A stretch of DNA of 64,000 nt from Alteromonas sp. LMIT006 (GCF_024300645.1 NZ_CP101291.1:558001-622000), one strand, 5' to 3'. Positions 55,133 through 63,603 are shown, counted from the first letter of the stretch. Notes: a model not told the origin generated them from the sequence alone. Program-made: numbers and translations.

Positions 55133-57466
55133 GTGGCTACTAACACAAATATAAAAACTGAATCAGGCTGTTGCTGTCAGGCAAAAGCTCAATCCTCTTC
55201 GTGTAAAAGTAAGGAGAATACGTTGGAGAAAGTATCACATAACCAACAGCTTATCATTGAAGGTGCTGGGTGTGCTAGCTGTGTAGGCAAAATTGAAGGG
55301 GCGTTGAAGGCAACTCTTGGAGTCGTCAGTGCGGAAATGAATTTTGCTGATAGGACAGTAACAGTTTATGGGACAGCTAAAACAAAAGAATTGATCAAAG
55401 CTGTTGAGTCAGTGGGGTATAACGCGAAGCCAATTGATGATAGCTCAGCAACAGATGCGCTTGATGAGAAAGAGGCGGCTGATTGGGCATATTATAAGAA
55501 GCTAATGCGCGATACGTTTATTGCCCTTTCACTCGGCGTTCCTTTGATGATCTACAGCATTGTAGTTGGAGAAATGACGGTTGAAACAAACCTTGAACGA
55601 ATTTCTTGGTTGGTTGTAGGCATTTTAACTTTTGGTGTTATGTATTTTTCAGGCAAGCATTTCTATGTAGGAGCATGGAAGAGCTTCAAAAATCATTCAG
55701 CCAATATGGACACCCTAATTGCTTTAGGAACAGGCACGGCTTGGTTGTATTCGATGGTTGTCGTGTTTGCACCTGACGCTGTTCCATTGATGGCACGGCA
55801 TGTTTATTTTGAAGCTACCGCCATGATCATTGGCTTAATTGATTTAGGTTTAGCATTAGAAATCAAAGCCAGAGGTAAAACCTCTGAGGCCATTAAACGT
55901 CTTATCGGCTTGCAAGCCAAAACAGCAACCGTGGTTCGTGACAACAAAGAAGTTCAGATAGGTATTGAGCAGGTTTTATTTAACGATATTGTGAAGGTAA
56001 AACCGGGTGAAAAAATTCCCGTCGATGGCGTGGTATTGGAAGGACACACCTCTATTGATGAGTCCATGCTGACAGGCGAACCTATGCCTGCTGAAAAAGC
56101 TGAAGAAGATGAGGTTGTCGCAGGTACTTTGAACAAATCAGGCATGATTTTATTTAGAGCCACACGCGTTGGTAAAGACACGGCGCTTGCACAAATCATC
56201 AATATGGTGAAACGAGCACAAAATTCAAAACCGCCGATTGGCCGTTTGGCCGATGTTATTTCAGCTTTTTTCGTACCTGTCGTGATGATTACCTCTGTGT
56301 TAAGTGCGCTAGCATGGCTTAACTTTGGACCTGAGCCAGCCATTGCTTTTGCCATCGTTTCAGCAACTACTGTGCTTATTATTGCCTGCCCGTGTGCTTT
56401 AGGCTTGGCAACACCCATGTCTGTCATGGTGGGAGTAGGAAAAGCAGCAGAAGCCGGAGTGCTTATTCGCAACGGTGAGGCACTGCAAACCGCCTCTAAA
56501 ATCACTGCCATGATTTTAGATAAAACGGGCACTATTACTGAAGGGGCACCTAAGGTAACCGATATTATTTTAGCAAAAGCTACTGACGAAAAAGACGTAC
56601 TACAGCTTGCAGCAAGTTTAGAAAGCGGCTCAGAGCATCCTTTAGCGCAAGCGATTGTTGAAAGTGCGTTAGATCAGGATATTGAGTTACTAAAAATTGA
56701 AGCCTTTAACGCCATTACGGGTTTTGGTGTAGAAGCAAACTGCAACAATAAAGCCCTGCTTTTCGGTAACGATAAACTAATGAAGTTAAAAGGCATAGAC
56801 CTCACTGGCTTTGTTGGAAAAGCCCAGTCTTTAGCAAAAGAAGCTAAAACACCTATGTATTTTGCTGTTGATGGTGAGCTTGCCGCAATAATTGCTGTTG
56901 CAGATCCAATCAAGTCTGACTCAATCTCTGCTATCCAACGTCTTCAGGCCAATGGTATACGCGTCATCATGCTAACGGGGGATAACAAGGAAACCGCTGC
57001 CGCTGTTGCCAAAAAAGCGGGCATTAGCGAGTTTTTTGCTGAAGTGCTGCCAGAAGACAAAGCCAACAAGGTGAAAGAGCTACAAGGCAGTGGCGAAATC
57101 GTTGGTATGACAGGTGATGGCATCAACGATGCTCCGGCGCTAGCGTTAGCTGATGTTGGTTTTGCTATAGGCACAGGTACAGACGTTGCGATTGAAAGCG
57201 CGGATATTACCCTGATGCGTGGTTCACTTCATGGCCTTGCTGATGCCATCGCGGTAAGCAAAGCGACTTTACGAAATATCAAACAAAACTTGTTTGGCGC
57301 GTTTGTCTATAACGTAGCCGGGATTCCTTTTGCTGCGGGGGTTCTATACCCCTTCTTTGGCATTCTGCTTAGCCCTGTAATTGCTGGTGCTGCAATGGCG
57401 TTTTCGTCATTGACCGTAGTGTCAAATGCAAATCGACTTCGCTTTTTTAAAGCCCAAAACTCATAG
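55133..57466 (+). CDS. copA: Cu(I)-exporting P1B-type ATPase
   Basis: ATP-driven copper exporter of the inner membrane, 777 residues. A Cys-rich N-terminal tail (SGCCCQAKAQ, SSCK) precedes an HMA domain with C47-x2-C50 (GAGCASCVGKIE). The transmembrane metal site is C419-P-C421 (IIACPCALGLATP), the phosphorylated residue D463 (DKTGTITEG), with TGEP, SEHPLAQAI and GDGINDAPAL motifs all present. In helix 7 and 8 the residues YN and SS match the Cu(I) P1B-1 group. The start is GTG, preceded by GGAGG, 11 bases after the regulator gene. Confidence 0.95.
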   Translation: MATNTNIKTESGCCCQAKAQSSSCKSKENTLEKVSHNQQLIIEGAGCASCVGKIEGALKATLGVVSAEMNFADRTVTVYGTAKTKELIKAVESVGYNAKPIDDSSATDALDEKEAADWAYYKKLMRDTFIALSLGVPLMIYSIVVGEMTVETNLERISWLVVGILTFGVMYFSGKHFYVGAWKSFKNHSANMDTLIALGTGTAWLYSMVVVFAPDAVPLMARHVYFEATAMIIGLIDLGLALEIKARGKTSEAIKRLIGLQAKTATVVRDNKEVQIGIEQVLFNDIVKVKPGEKIPVDGVVLEGHTSIDESMLTGEPMPAEKAEEDEVVAGTLNKSGMILFRATRVGKDTALAQIINMVKRAQNSKPPIGRLADVISAFFVPVVMITSVLSALAWLNFGPEPAIAFAIVSATTVLIIACPCALGLATPMSVMVGVGKAAEAGVLIRNGEALQTASKITAMILDKTGTITEGAPKVTDIILAKATDEKDVLQLAASLESGSEHPLAQAIVESALDQDIELLKIEAFNAITGFGVEANCNNKALLFGNDKLMKLKGIDLTGFVGKAQSLAKEAKTPMYFAVDGELAAIIAVADPIKSDSISAIQRLQANGIRVIMLTGDNKETAAAVAKKAGISEFFAEVLPEDKANKVKELQGSGEIVGMTGDGINDAPALALADVGFAIGTGTDVAIESADITLMRGSLHGLADAIAVSKATLRNIKQNLFGAFVYNVAGIPFAAGVLYPFFGILLSPVIAGAAMAFSSLTVVSNANRLRFFKAQNS

Positions 57467-57490
57467 AAAGTAAGCATTAGGAGAATCACA

Positions 57491-57844
57491 ATGATGATAA
57501 TTAACTTATTAGGCTTAGTGTTAATTGCAATGATTGTTTGGTGGTTTTGGCTATACAAACCCAATAAAACAATTGTTCAAGATAGTGAAGTACTCATTGA
57601 AGTGAGGGATGGCGTGTATTCACCATCCTCAATTCAAGTGTCTGCTAGCCAGCCTGTCACTCTGAAGTTTATGCGCAAAGATCAATCACCCTGCGCTGAA
57701 ACAATGCTTATTCCATCATTGGAGATAAGTGAGCAGCTTAAATTAAATGAAATTACTCAAATTACCTTATTGAACTTATCACCGGGAGAGCATGAGTTTC
57801 ATTGTCAGATGCAAATGTATCGCGGTGTCTTAAAGGTCGTTTAG
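57491..57844 (+). CDS. Membrane-anchored cupredoxin
   Basis: Protein of 117 residues with one N-terminal helix (LLGLVLIAMIVWWFWLY) and a small cupredoxin fold (VRDGVYSPSSIQVSASQPVT). Possible copper ligands are in SPCAETMLIP and the C-terminal EFHCQMQMYRG, a Cys/Met-rich version of the usual His-Cys-Met loop. It follows copA by 24 bases and could accept copper released by the ATPase in the periplasm. Confidence 0.8.
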   Translation: MMIINLLGLVLIAMIVWWFWLYKPNKTIVQDSEVLIEVRDGVYSPSSIQVSASQPVTLKFMRKDQSPCAETMLIPSLEISEQLKLNEITQITLLNLSPGEHEFHCQMQMYRGVLKVV

Positions 57845-57853
57845 GAGGGCAAT

Positions 57854-58189
57854 ATGAAAAATCAACACCCTAATTTTTGGTCAACACCTACAGGTTGGGC
57901 TGCATTGGTGCTTATTGCCGCAGCCACCTATTTTTTAATCTTTGAACATGGACAACATGTTCTGCAATTTCTTCCCTATTTAATTTTGCTGTTATGTCCT
58001 TTGATGCATGTATTTATGCATGGCAGTCACGGCAAACATGGTCACGATCATTCACATGCGCCTGATGACAAAAAGGAAGAGAGCTTTCAAGAACTCACGG
58101 ATAAAAATGAAGCCTATCGCGATGGCTACATACAAGGGTTAGAAGAAGGACGCAAGGAATTGCATAAGAAGGAGAACAGTGATGAATGA
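57854..58189 (+). CDS. DUF2933 His-rich small membrane protein
   Basis: Protein of 111 residues: two helices (GWAALVLIAAATYFLIF and FLPYLILLLCPLMHVFMH), then a His-rich stretch (HGSHGKHGHDHSHAP) and a charged tail. This is the DUF2933 layout, common in copper clusters, role unknown. Its end overlaps the next gene by 8 bases. Confidence 0.8.
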   Translation: MKNQHPNFWSTPTGWAALVLIAAATYFLIFEHGQHVLQFLPYLILLLCPLMHVFMHGSHGKHGHDHSHAPDDKKEESFQELTDKNEAYRDGYIQGLEEGRKELHKKENSDE

Positions 58190-58847
58190 GACATATGATT
58201 ATGGCTTATGGTCAATGGTGATACTGAATTCAGCAATTTTTATCTTTTTTGCCTTTAGTTTTGTCAAACCAAAAACATCAACTGATTGGCGAAGCCTAGG
58301 AGCGTTCTCCGCCTTTATTGTCGCCCTATTTACTGAAATGTATGGCTTTCCTTTAACTATCTATTTTTTGTCTGGATGGTTAACTGAAAATTACCCAGAA
58401 GTTAACTTCTTTGCGCATGAAAATGGGCACTTATTACATACTTTCTTTGGTTTGGAAGGTGATGCCCATTGGGACCCATTTCATATAGCGAGTATGGTGT
58501 TTATTGTGGCAGGTTTCTTTATGTTGTCTTCAGCATGGAACGTATTGCATCACGCGCAAAAACACCATCAATTGGCTACTACAGGATGGTACGCGAGGTG
58601 TCGTCACCCACAGTACGTAGCTTTCATTCTAATCATGTTCGGCTTTTTATTGCAGTGGCCGACCATCCCAACACTTGCGATGTTTCCAATCTTAGTCGTT
58701 GTTTACGTCAAGCTAGCGAAACGCGAAGAGACACAAGCTATTGCCGAGTTTGGTTCGGAGTACCATAGCTATATGGAATCGACACCAAGTTGGATTCCAA
58801 ATTTTAATAAGAACATAGAAGGTAAAAATCATGAAAATGTTAGGTAA
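58182..58847 (+). CDS. Isoprenylcysteine/phospholipid methyltransferase-like membrane protein
   Basis: Protein of 221 residues with about five helices, of the ICMT/PEMT family. The SAM-binding C-terminal region is TTGWYARCRHPQYVAFILIM followed by AKREETQAIAEFGSEYHSYM. Histidines are also frequent in the membrane loops (HENGHLLHTFFGLEGDAHWD). Such proteins recur in copper-resistance islands but no substrate is known. I use the ATG at 58182 with AAGGAGA ahead. Confidence 0.8.
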   Translation: MNETYDYGLWSMVILNSAIFIFFAFSFVKPKTSTDWRSLGAFSAFIVALFTEMYGFPLTIYFLSGWLTENYPEVNFFAHENGHLLHTFFGLEGDAHWDPFHIASMVFIVAGFFMLSSAWNVLHHAQKHHQLATTGWYARCRHPQYVAFILIMFGFLLQWPTIPTLAMFPILVVVYVKLAKREETQAIAEFGSEYHSYMESTPSWIPNFNKNIEGKNHENVR

Positions 58848-59253
58848 ATCAATTTTATTTGTCAGCTCACTATTGGCGGCCACAAGCTTATTTGCTCAAA
58901 ACAATGAGAATAAACATGAAGGTGCGAACAAATCGGATATGCATCAAAGCATGGCAATGTCGCATGAGAACATGGGAAAAATGCATTCAAAAATGATGGA
59001 AATGAAAAAGGAAGTCCATGCCATTAAAGCTGAAAAAGATCCTGAAAAGCAAAAGCAGATGATGGCTGAACATCACCGCTCAATGATGAAGATGATGCAA
59101 TCCATGCACAAAAACATGGAAGAAATGCCAATGCATCAACAAATCAAGATGGCTGAACATCATTTAGAAATGATGGGGAACATGATGCCGCAGATGAACC
59201 GCAAAATGGAAGAAATGAAAGATAGCAATCAACAGCATTCACACAAACATTAG
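58831..59253 (+). CDS. Secreted Met/His-rich protein
   Basis: Protein of 140 residues with a signal peptide (residues 1-22, ending SLFAQN). The mature part is almost wholly helical and very rich in Met (28 in the whole protein) and His (14), with runs such as MMKMMQSMHKNMEEMPMH. This composition fits a periplasmic Cu(I)/Ag(I) sponge. It overlaps the preceding gene by 17 bases. Confidence 0.78.
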   Translation: MKMLGKSILFVSSLLAATSLFAQNNENKHEGANKSDMHQSMAMSHENMGKMHSKMMEMKKEVHAIKAEKDPEKQKQMMAEHHRSMMKMMQSMHKNMEEMPMHQQIKMAEHHLEMMGNMMPQMNRKMEEMKDSNQQHSHKH

Positions 59254-59263
59254 GAGAAAAATT

Positions 59264-59635
59264 ATGAGCGATTTAGATCATAGAGTTGGCGTTAGAGAGC
59301 AAAATTTAGTTGTTCGAAATCTAAAGCTTAGCAATGTCACAGAAGAAAGCTGTGACGAGTTAGTAAAAGAAATAGATCAGCTTTTTGGTATAGATGAAGT
59401 TAGTTACAACATCAAAGAAGGTGAAATACACCTTGCCTATGATGCCGCAAACGTAAGCCTTGATGGGATTGAGGTGGTAATCCGTAAGTATGGCGTAGAT
59501 GTTCATGATGATTGGTGGACACATACTAAAGAAAGTTACTATAAATTTGTTGATCAGAACATCAAAGATAACTCTGTTCATAAGCCTTGGAGTTGTCATC
59601 AAGCACCTTCGGGGGCTGGCCGGAAAAACAAATGA
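59264..59635 (+). CDS. HMA-like small cytoplasmic protein
   Basis: Protein of 123 residues whose first 75 residues have the beta-alpha-beta pattern of a heavy-metal-associated domain (NLVVRNLKLSNVTEESCDEL, GIDEVSYNIKEGEIHLAYDA) but with only one cysteine where CxxC is usual. The tail has VHKPWSCHQAPSGAGRKNK, a Cys-His-rich end. A role in passing copper to CopA is possible but not shown. It is the last complete gene of the copA operon before IS copy 2. Confidence 0.68.
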   Translation: MSDLDHRVGVREQNLVVRNLKLSNVTEESCDELVKEIDQLFGIDEVSYNIKEGEIHLAYDAANVSLDGIEVVIRKYGVDVHDDWWTHTKESYYKFVDQNIKDNSVHKPWSCHQAPSGAGRKNK

Positions 59636-59685
59636 ATTCATAAAAAAGTGTATAGATAATTAGTTAGTCAAATGAGGTAACAGTG

Positions 59686-59692
59686 ATGAAAA
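59686..59692 (+). pseudogene. Start of a gene cut off by IS copy 2
   Basis: GAGG at 59674-59677 is followed 8 bases later by ATG AAA A, and the IS begins at the next base. Continued into the IS the frame reads Met-Lys-Met and stops. The copA operon thus probably had at least one more gene, now removed. Confidence 0.5.
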
Positions 59693-59735
59693 TGTAATCC
59701 CCCCATTTTAAACAGCAATCATTCGTAGAAATTCA

Positions 59736-60545
59736 TTAAGCTGCCTTTAGCACAGCAGTTGGCGGTATACCGCCAACTGCTGTATTGGGTCGTTCATTAT
59801 TGTATAACCATAACCACTTCGTTGCCAACTCTTGTGCTTGAGCAACACTTTCAAACATATGCATGTTCAGCCATTCGTGTCTTACGGTTCGATTAAAACG
59901 CTCGACATAAGCATTCTGAGTCGGTTTGCCAGGTTGGATGTAAAGTAACGTTATGTGGCGGTTATTCGCCCAAATTACGAGTTCATTCGAGATGTATTCG
60001 GGGCCGTTATCGCATCTAATGGCACTTGGTTTGCCTCGCCATTCAATTACTTGCTCTAGCGAACGAATAACTCGTGCGCTTGGCATAGATAAGTCCACAT
60101 CAATCGCTAAGCCTTCACGATTGTAGTCATCAATGACATTAAACGTTCTTAAGCTGCGGCCATCAGCCAAGGTATCTGACATAAAATCCATTGACCACAC
60201 TTGATTTTTCGCCAGCGGCACACTTAAGGCATCTGGTCTATCTCGTTTAATGCGTTTTCGCGGCTTTATCCGTAAGTTAAGTTCAAGCTCTCGGTAAATA
60301 CGATAAACACGTTTGTGATTCCAACTAAATCCTTTGACGTTGCGCAAATACAAAAAGCACAAACCGAAACCCCACTGCTTGTTGGCTTCGGTCAATCGCA
60401 ATAGCCAGTCTGCAACCAATGCATTTTCGCTTGATAGCAAAGGCACATAGCGGTAGCCACTTTCACTGATGTTGACGCAGGCACAGGCCAAACGAATACT
60501 AAACTGTCTGTCGGATACGAGTTTTTTCGCCATCTCGCGTCGCAA
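59736..60545 (-). CDS. IS3-family transposase OrfB (intact)
   Basis: Integrase-core protein of 269 residues, identical to copy 1 except at the C-terminus, where it keeps NTAVGGIPPTAVLKAA, the form expected for this IS group. DDE residues lie in WSMDFMSDT, RCDNGPEYIS and AYVERFNRT. Because orfA is broken, no full OrfAB fusion can be made from this copy. Confidence 0.88.
   Translation of the reverse strand: MRREMAKKLVSDRQFSIRLACACVNISESGYRYVPLLSSENALVADWLLRLTEANKQWGFGLCFLYLRNVKGFSWNHKRVYRIYRELELNLRIKPRKRIKRDRPDALSVPLAKNQVWSMDFMSDTLADGRSLRTFNVIDDYNREGLAIDVDLSMPSARVIRSLEQVIEWRGKPSAIRCDNGPEYISNELVIWANNRHITLLYIQPGKPTQNAYVERFNRTVRHEWLNMHMFESVAQAQELATKWLWLYNNERPNTAVGGIPPTAVLKAA
59753..59782. repeat. 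30-bp perfect palindrome within orfB of copy 2
   Basis: Arms of 15 bases meet with no spacer at the centre GGTA/TACC and encode part of the OrfB C-terminus. In copy 1, 17 bases between two GTAT repeats, covering most of one arm, are missing. Confidence 0.95.
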
Positions 60546-60553
60546 GAATGGCG

Positions 60554-60820
60554 TTACAGCTTTCCCTCAATGATCTCCTGTCGAATGTCTGCCTTAATAC
60601 ACTCTTCAGCATACATCTTTTTAAGACGCTTGTTCTCGTCCTCAAGTTCTTTAAGTCGCTTCAGCATCGAAGCGTCCATACCGCCAAACTTTGCACGCCA
60701 TTTATAAAACTGAGCGCTACTCATGCCATGCTCTCGACACAAATCAGGCACCTACACTCCGGCTTCGTTTTGTTTGATCATTGCCATTATTTGGCTATCA
60801 CTATATTTTGATTTACGCAT
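60554..60820 (-). pseudogene. IS3-family transposase OrfA with amber codon
   Basis: Same 88-codon frame as OrfA of copy 1, but codon 23 (TCG, Ser) is TAG, bases 60754-60752. The stop falls inside the helix-turn-helix. A GTG just after could start a 65-residue product without the first helix. Confidence 0.9.
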
Positions 60821-60894
60821 TAGAAAACTCCTTCATTTTATTTTATTGGAATTTTCTACTTATGACTACTGTGGTTTAGTGGGGGGATTACACG

Positions 60895-62004
60895 GTCAAA
60901 CGTCGCGAGCAAATTCGCAACAGTGCCAGTGAATTTATTGATAGTATTTCTTCGGGTATCGCGATAGGCATAGAAAAAGGAGGACAAGGGTCGAGCGAAA
61001 TTTTGGCCATCAATAACGTTGCCTCTGAGTCTTTCAATGTGAGCTTGGGCGAACTCATTGGCACGCCCTTTGAAAAATTCATGCTATCGCTGGGCATTAC
61101 CGAATTGGACAACACCCAGGTTGGACAAAGTTTTACAATTAGTACTGCAAATTACGGCGTCAGAGAAGTCGAGTTCAGAAAGGGGATTTTGTTTGATTAT
61201 ATCAACCTTGATAGACCCAATGAAACCTCGGTAAAACTCATCGTCTATGAGTTTACTGACATCACAGAAGCCACACGCATCAAAAAATCATTAATTGCAG
61301 CACGTGACCGGGCCATTTCTGAAAATAAACTCCGCAACGAGATGATCGCCAAGCTTTCTCATGAACTAAAAACCCCTTTGCATGGCTTAATTGGTTTGTC
61401 TGACTTGTTAAAAATGCGTTTTGTCGGTGATATTTCAGCAAAAGAAAAGCAAATTGTTGATTCGCTACAAAAATCTGCGTATTTAATGAAAGATGTGATT
61501 GATTACACACTAAAAAGCTCGACACTCATTGATACTATCGACAATAAAAATTTCTGTGTCATTGATGCTCATTCACTCATCCAAGACATCATTAATTTAG
61601 TTCAACCTGTCGCCGACAAGCATGAAATTGAGATTATCTTCGAATGTAGTAACTGCACTGTGTATGCAGAACCAAGGGGAATTCGACAAGTATTGATCAA
61701 CATTTTTGAAAATGCCATCAAATATAATGTGCATCGTGGGAAGGTGAGTATCAGCTGTTCAGAGACAGAATATGGTCAAGTTCAAATCACGGTCACAGAT
61801 ACGGGTGTCGGCATGACTGAAGAAGAGAAAAAGCGATGCATTGAACCTTATCAGCGATTTTCAAATAAGGAAGGGTCTGGTCTTGGACTCCCAATTGCTG
61901 AAAGCTTAGTAAGAGCCATGGGAGGACACCTCGAGATATCCTCCACCAAAAACGTAGGCACTACTATGGTGATTCGATTAAGTCAACTTATTACAGGTAA
62001 TTAG
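60895..62004 (+). pseudogene. Sensor histidine kinase lacking its 5' part
   Basis: The frame is open from the IS edge and has no plausible start for many codons (first options are a TTG at 61003). It encodes a coiled linker (RREQIRNSASEFIDSISSGI), a PAS-like domain, then HisKA with H-box KLSHELKTPLHGLIGLSDLL, and HATPase with N-box LINIFENAIKYN, DTGVGM, PYQRFS and GSGLGLPIAES. A haem oxygenase gene begins 2 bases after the stop, as in bphP-bphO operons, so the missing N-terminal part was likely a phytochrome photosensor (PAS-GAF-PHY). That last point is inference. Confidence 0.8.
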
Positions 62005-62006
62005 GC

Positions 62007-62669
62007 ATGGAGCGACAACTAGCAAAACATTTTATCCCTTTTTCTGCCGTATCTGCAGTAAAGGAAGCGACTCGAGCTGTACACCAACAGATGGAAAGCT
62101 GTCATGCGATGCGCCGGTTAATGGCCGATGACGTCACTTTATTAGAATATCAAAGTATTTTGATGCAATGGCAATTATGGACTGACAAAAACATGGTGCA
62201 TATTGCTTCTCAACTTAAGAGCCTTGCTATATTTGATCTTGTCGACAGATTAGAACGATTTAACATTATACAGAAAGATATTGCGCGGATTGTTGAGATG
62301 GAAGAATACATTTTGGCAAATCAAAACGCCCTTCAAATGCTCCCACTTGGCGCTGTAACCTCAATCGACCTAGCTAGTCCAGAACAAGCTCTTGGCGCAT
62401 TCTATGTTTTGGAAGGATCCACTTTGGGTGGAGCTATGATTACACGCCATCTTAAACACCATTTTGGCGACCAGATACCTTGTCAGTTTTACAATGGTTA
62501 TGGCATGGGAACGCCTAGCAAATGGCACAACTTTTTGAAACATTTTGAGCAATGTATCGCTACTGAAGTTGATTTAGATGATGCGTGTATAGGAGCTAAT
62601 GCAGTGTTTTCTTCTTTATTGCAAACGTTTCAGGGTCACAAGCAAAGCGCCATGGGGTTGGTGCAATAA
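62007..62669 (+). CDS. bphO: Biliverdin-producing haem oxygenase (BphO-type)
   Basis: Haem oxygenase of 220 residues. The proximal His is in KEATRAVHQQMES; the distal helix glycines lie in GAFYVLEGSTLGGAMITRHL. Enzymes of this type open haem to biliverdin, the chromophore of bacteriophytochromes, and are commonly encoded next to bphP. Its position 2 bases after the kinase gene supports translational coupling. With the kinase 5' end and promoter gone, its expression now may depend on a promoter in the IS. Confidence 0.85.
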   Translation: MERQLAKHFIPFSAVSAVKEATRAVHQQMESCHAMRRLMADDVTLLEYQSILMQWQLWTDKNMVHIASQLKSLAIFDLVDRLERFNIIQKDIARIVEMEEYILANQNALQMLPLGAVTSIDLASPEQALGAFYVLEGSTLGGAMITRHLKHHFGDQIPCQFYNGYGMGTPSKWHNFLKHFEQCIATEVDLDDACIGANAVFSSLLQTFQGHKQSAMGLVQ

Positions 62670-62755
62670 TCATACTAGTAAAAAACTTTTTTTGCATAGC
62701 CTTCGTTTAAACTTTCATGCTAACACCATGCACATATTGCGCTCAGTATCCGCTC

Positions 62756-63469
62756 ATGAACCTCCTGCATCTAATATTATTGCTATTTTTGATTGCGCTG
62801 CCACCCAAAAGCCATGCATTGTATGCTCAAGGCTGCCAAGATCCCAAATACCATGCCTACATCGACTCTCGATTCGCTACCTTTGCGCAAAACAATGAGC
62901 GCATGTACACCCAAACCTTGCGCGAATATGAGCGTATTGAGCAAACCAACTCAGCAACACAAGACCATACATTTCAGCGCATCAGCGCCTTAACCCGGCA
63001 TTTAACTTACAGTGCGCAGCTTGATCCCATTGCGCAGGCCAGGCTAAAAATCGATGCTCTATTGTCGTATTCAGAAGCCTTGAGTATGGAAAAACGCATC
63101 GCAGGTCTAGTACTGGACGAGTTCAGCAGTGAGAATCATGCGATTAATATGGCTCGCGCTTGGATCGCCTATCGGCAAGGTGATATGGAGGCGACACAAG
63201 CCTCACTTATGGCATCTTTGGATATCAAAGATCCCATGCTCTTGAGTGCATTTGGGCCCGACTTTTCACTGGTCAGGCACTTATATAAGGATGGGCATAT
63301 TGATATTGTAAAAGCGTTTATCAACAAAACTAAAACCTTTTGGCAGACCTCCGAGGCCAATCGGCTGCGTTTTATCTGGGGGCAAATGATGATTTTGCAG
63401 TGCCAGATCCAATTTGAATCCTCCGACATTGTTCAGGCTCTCAATTTGGGGATCCGCACCCAACGCTGA
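62756..63469 (+). CDS. Secreted hypothetical protein
   Basis: Protein of 237 residues with a signal peptide (MNLLHLILLLFLIALPPKSHA) and a largely helical mature part; no family recognised. Stretches such as RAWIAYRQGDMEATQASLMA suggest helical-repeat (TPR-like) packing. I chose the ATG at 62756 since it gives a clean signal peptide; an in-frame ATG 13 codons earlier is possible. Confidence 0.6.
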   Translation: MNLLHLILLLFLIALPPKSHALYAQGCQDPKYHAYIDSRFATFAQNNERMYTQTLREYERIEQTNSATQDHTFQRISALTRHLTYSAQLDPIAQARLKIDALLSYSEALSMEKRIAGLVLDEFSSENHAINMARAWIAYRQGDMEATQASLMASLDIKDPMLLSAFGPDFSLVRHLYKDGHIDIVKAFINKTKTFWQTSEANRLRFIWGQMMILQCQIQFESSDIVQALNLGIRTQR

Positions 63470-63558
63470 TGCGAACTTTACATTTTTACGGGCGCAAAAG
63501 TGTCGACAATAAAAAACCATAATACTTTAATCTAGTTGCATCCTCCCCTAAAAAAGCT

Positions 63559-63576
63559 ATTATTGTCGACAATAAT
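63559..63576. promoter_or_regulatory. Perfect 18-bp palindrome upstream of aconitase, GntR-type operator
   Basis: ATTATTGTCGACAATAAT lies 27 bases ahead of the aconitase start; a second, half-conserved copy (GTGTCGACAATAA) is at about 63500-63512. TTGTCGACAA motifs are known for GntR-family regulators of propionate (methylcitrate) genes in related bacteria. Regulation of this aconitase by such a factor is an inference. Confidence 0.65.
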
Positions 63577-63603
63577 GCATTTATCCCTACAAGGTGCTCA
63601 TCC

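Larger units (their letters stand above)
23713..60892. mobile_element. Metal-resistance genomic island between yicC and a truncated kinase gene
   Basis: The segment begins with an integrase next to yicC, is AT-richer than the flanks by eye, and ends with an IS copy joined to a broken chromosomal gene. Nearly all cargo genes are for Zn/Co/Cd or copper resistance. No conjugation, mobilisation, replication or excisionase gene is recognisable, so the present island looks immobile. The left limit is approximate. I could not find a repeat of the yicC 3' end at the right side, so the right attachment site is missing from this window, probably lost through IS-mediated rearrangement. Confidence 0.7.
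59693..60892 (-). mobile_element. IS3-family element, IS407-like, copy 2 (amber in orfA)
   Basis: Same ends and gene order as copy 1 at 25269-26451, in the same direction, 1200 bases. It keeps the full palindrome at the end of orfB but has a TAG stop at codon 23 of orfA. Outside bases (AAAA and CGGT) do not match, so there is no target duplication. The right end joins a broken histidine kinase gene. Confidence 0.9.

Noticed and set aside
25269-60892. A normal composite transposon with target duplication
   Set aside because: The bases outside the outer ends do not match, nor do those at either single copy, so simple composite transposition is not supported.
60895-61100. Copy of the yicC 3' end as right attachment site
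   Set aside because: A short GCGAGCA match to yicC exists but lies in a coding coiled-coil stretch and does not extend; treated as chance.
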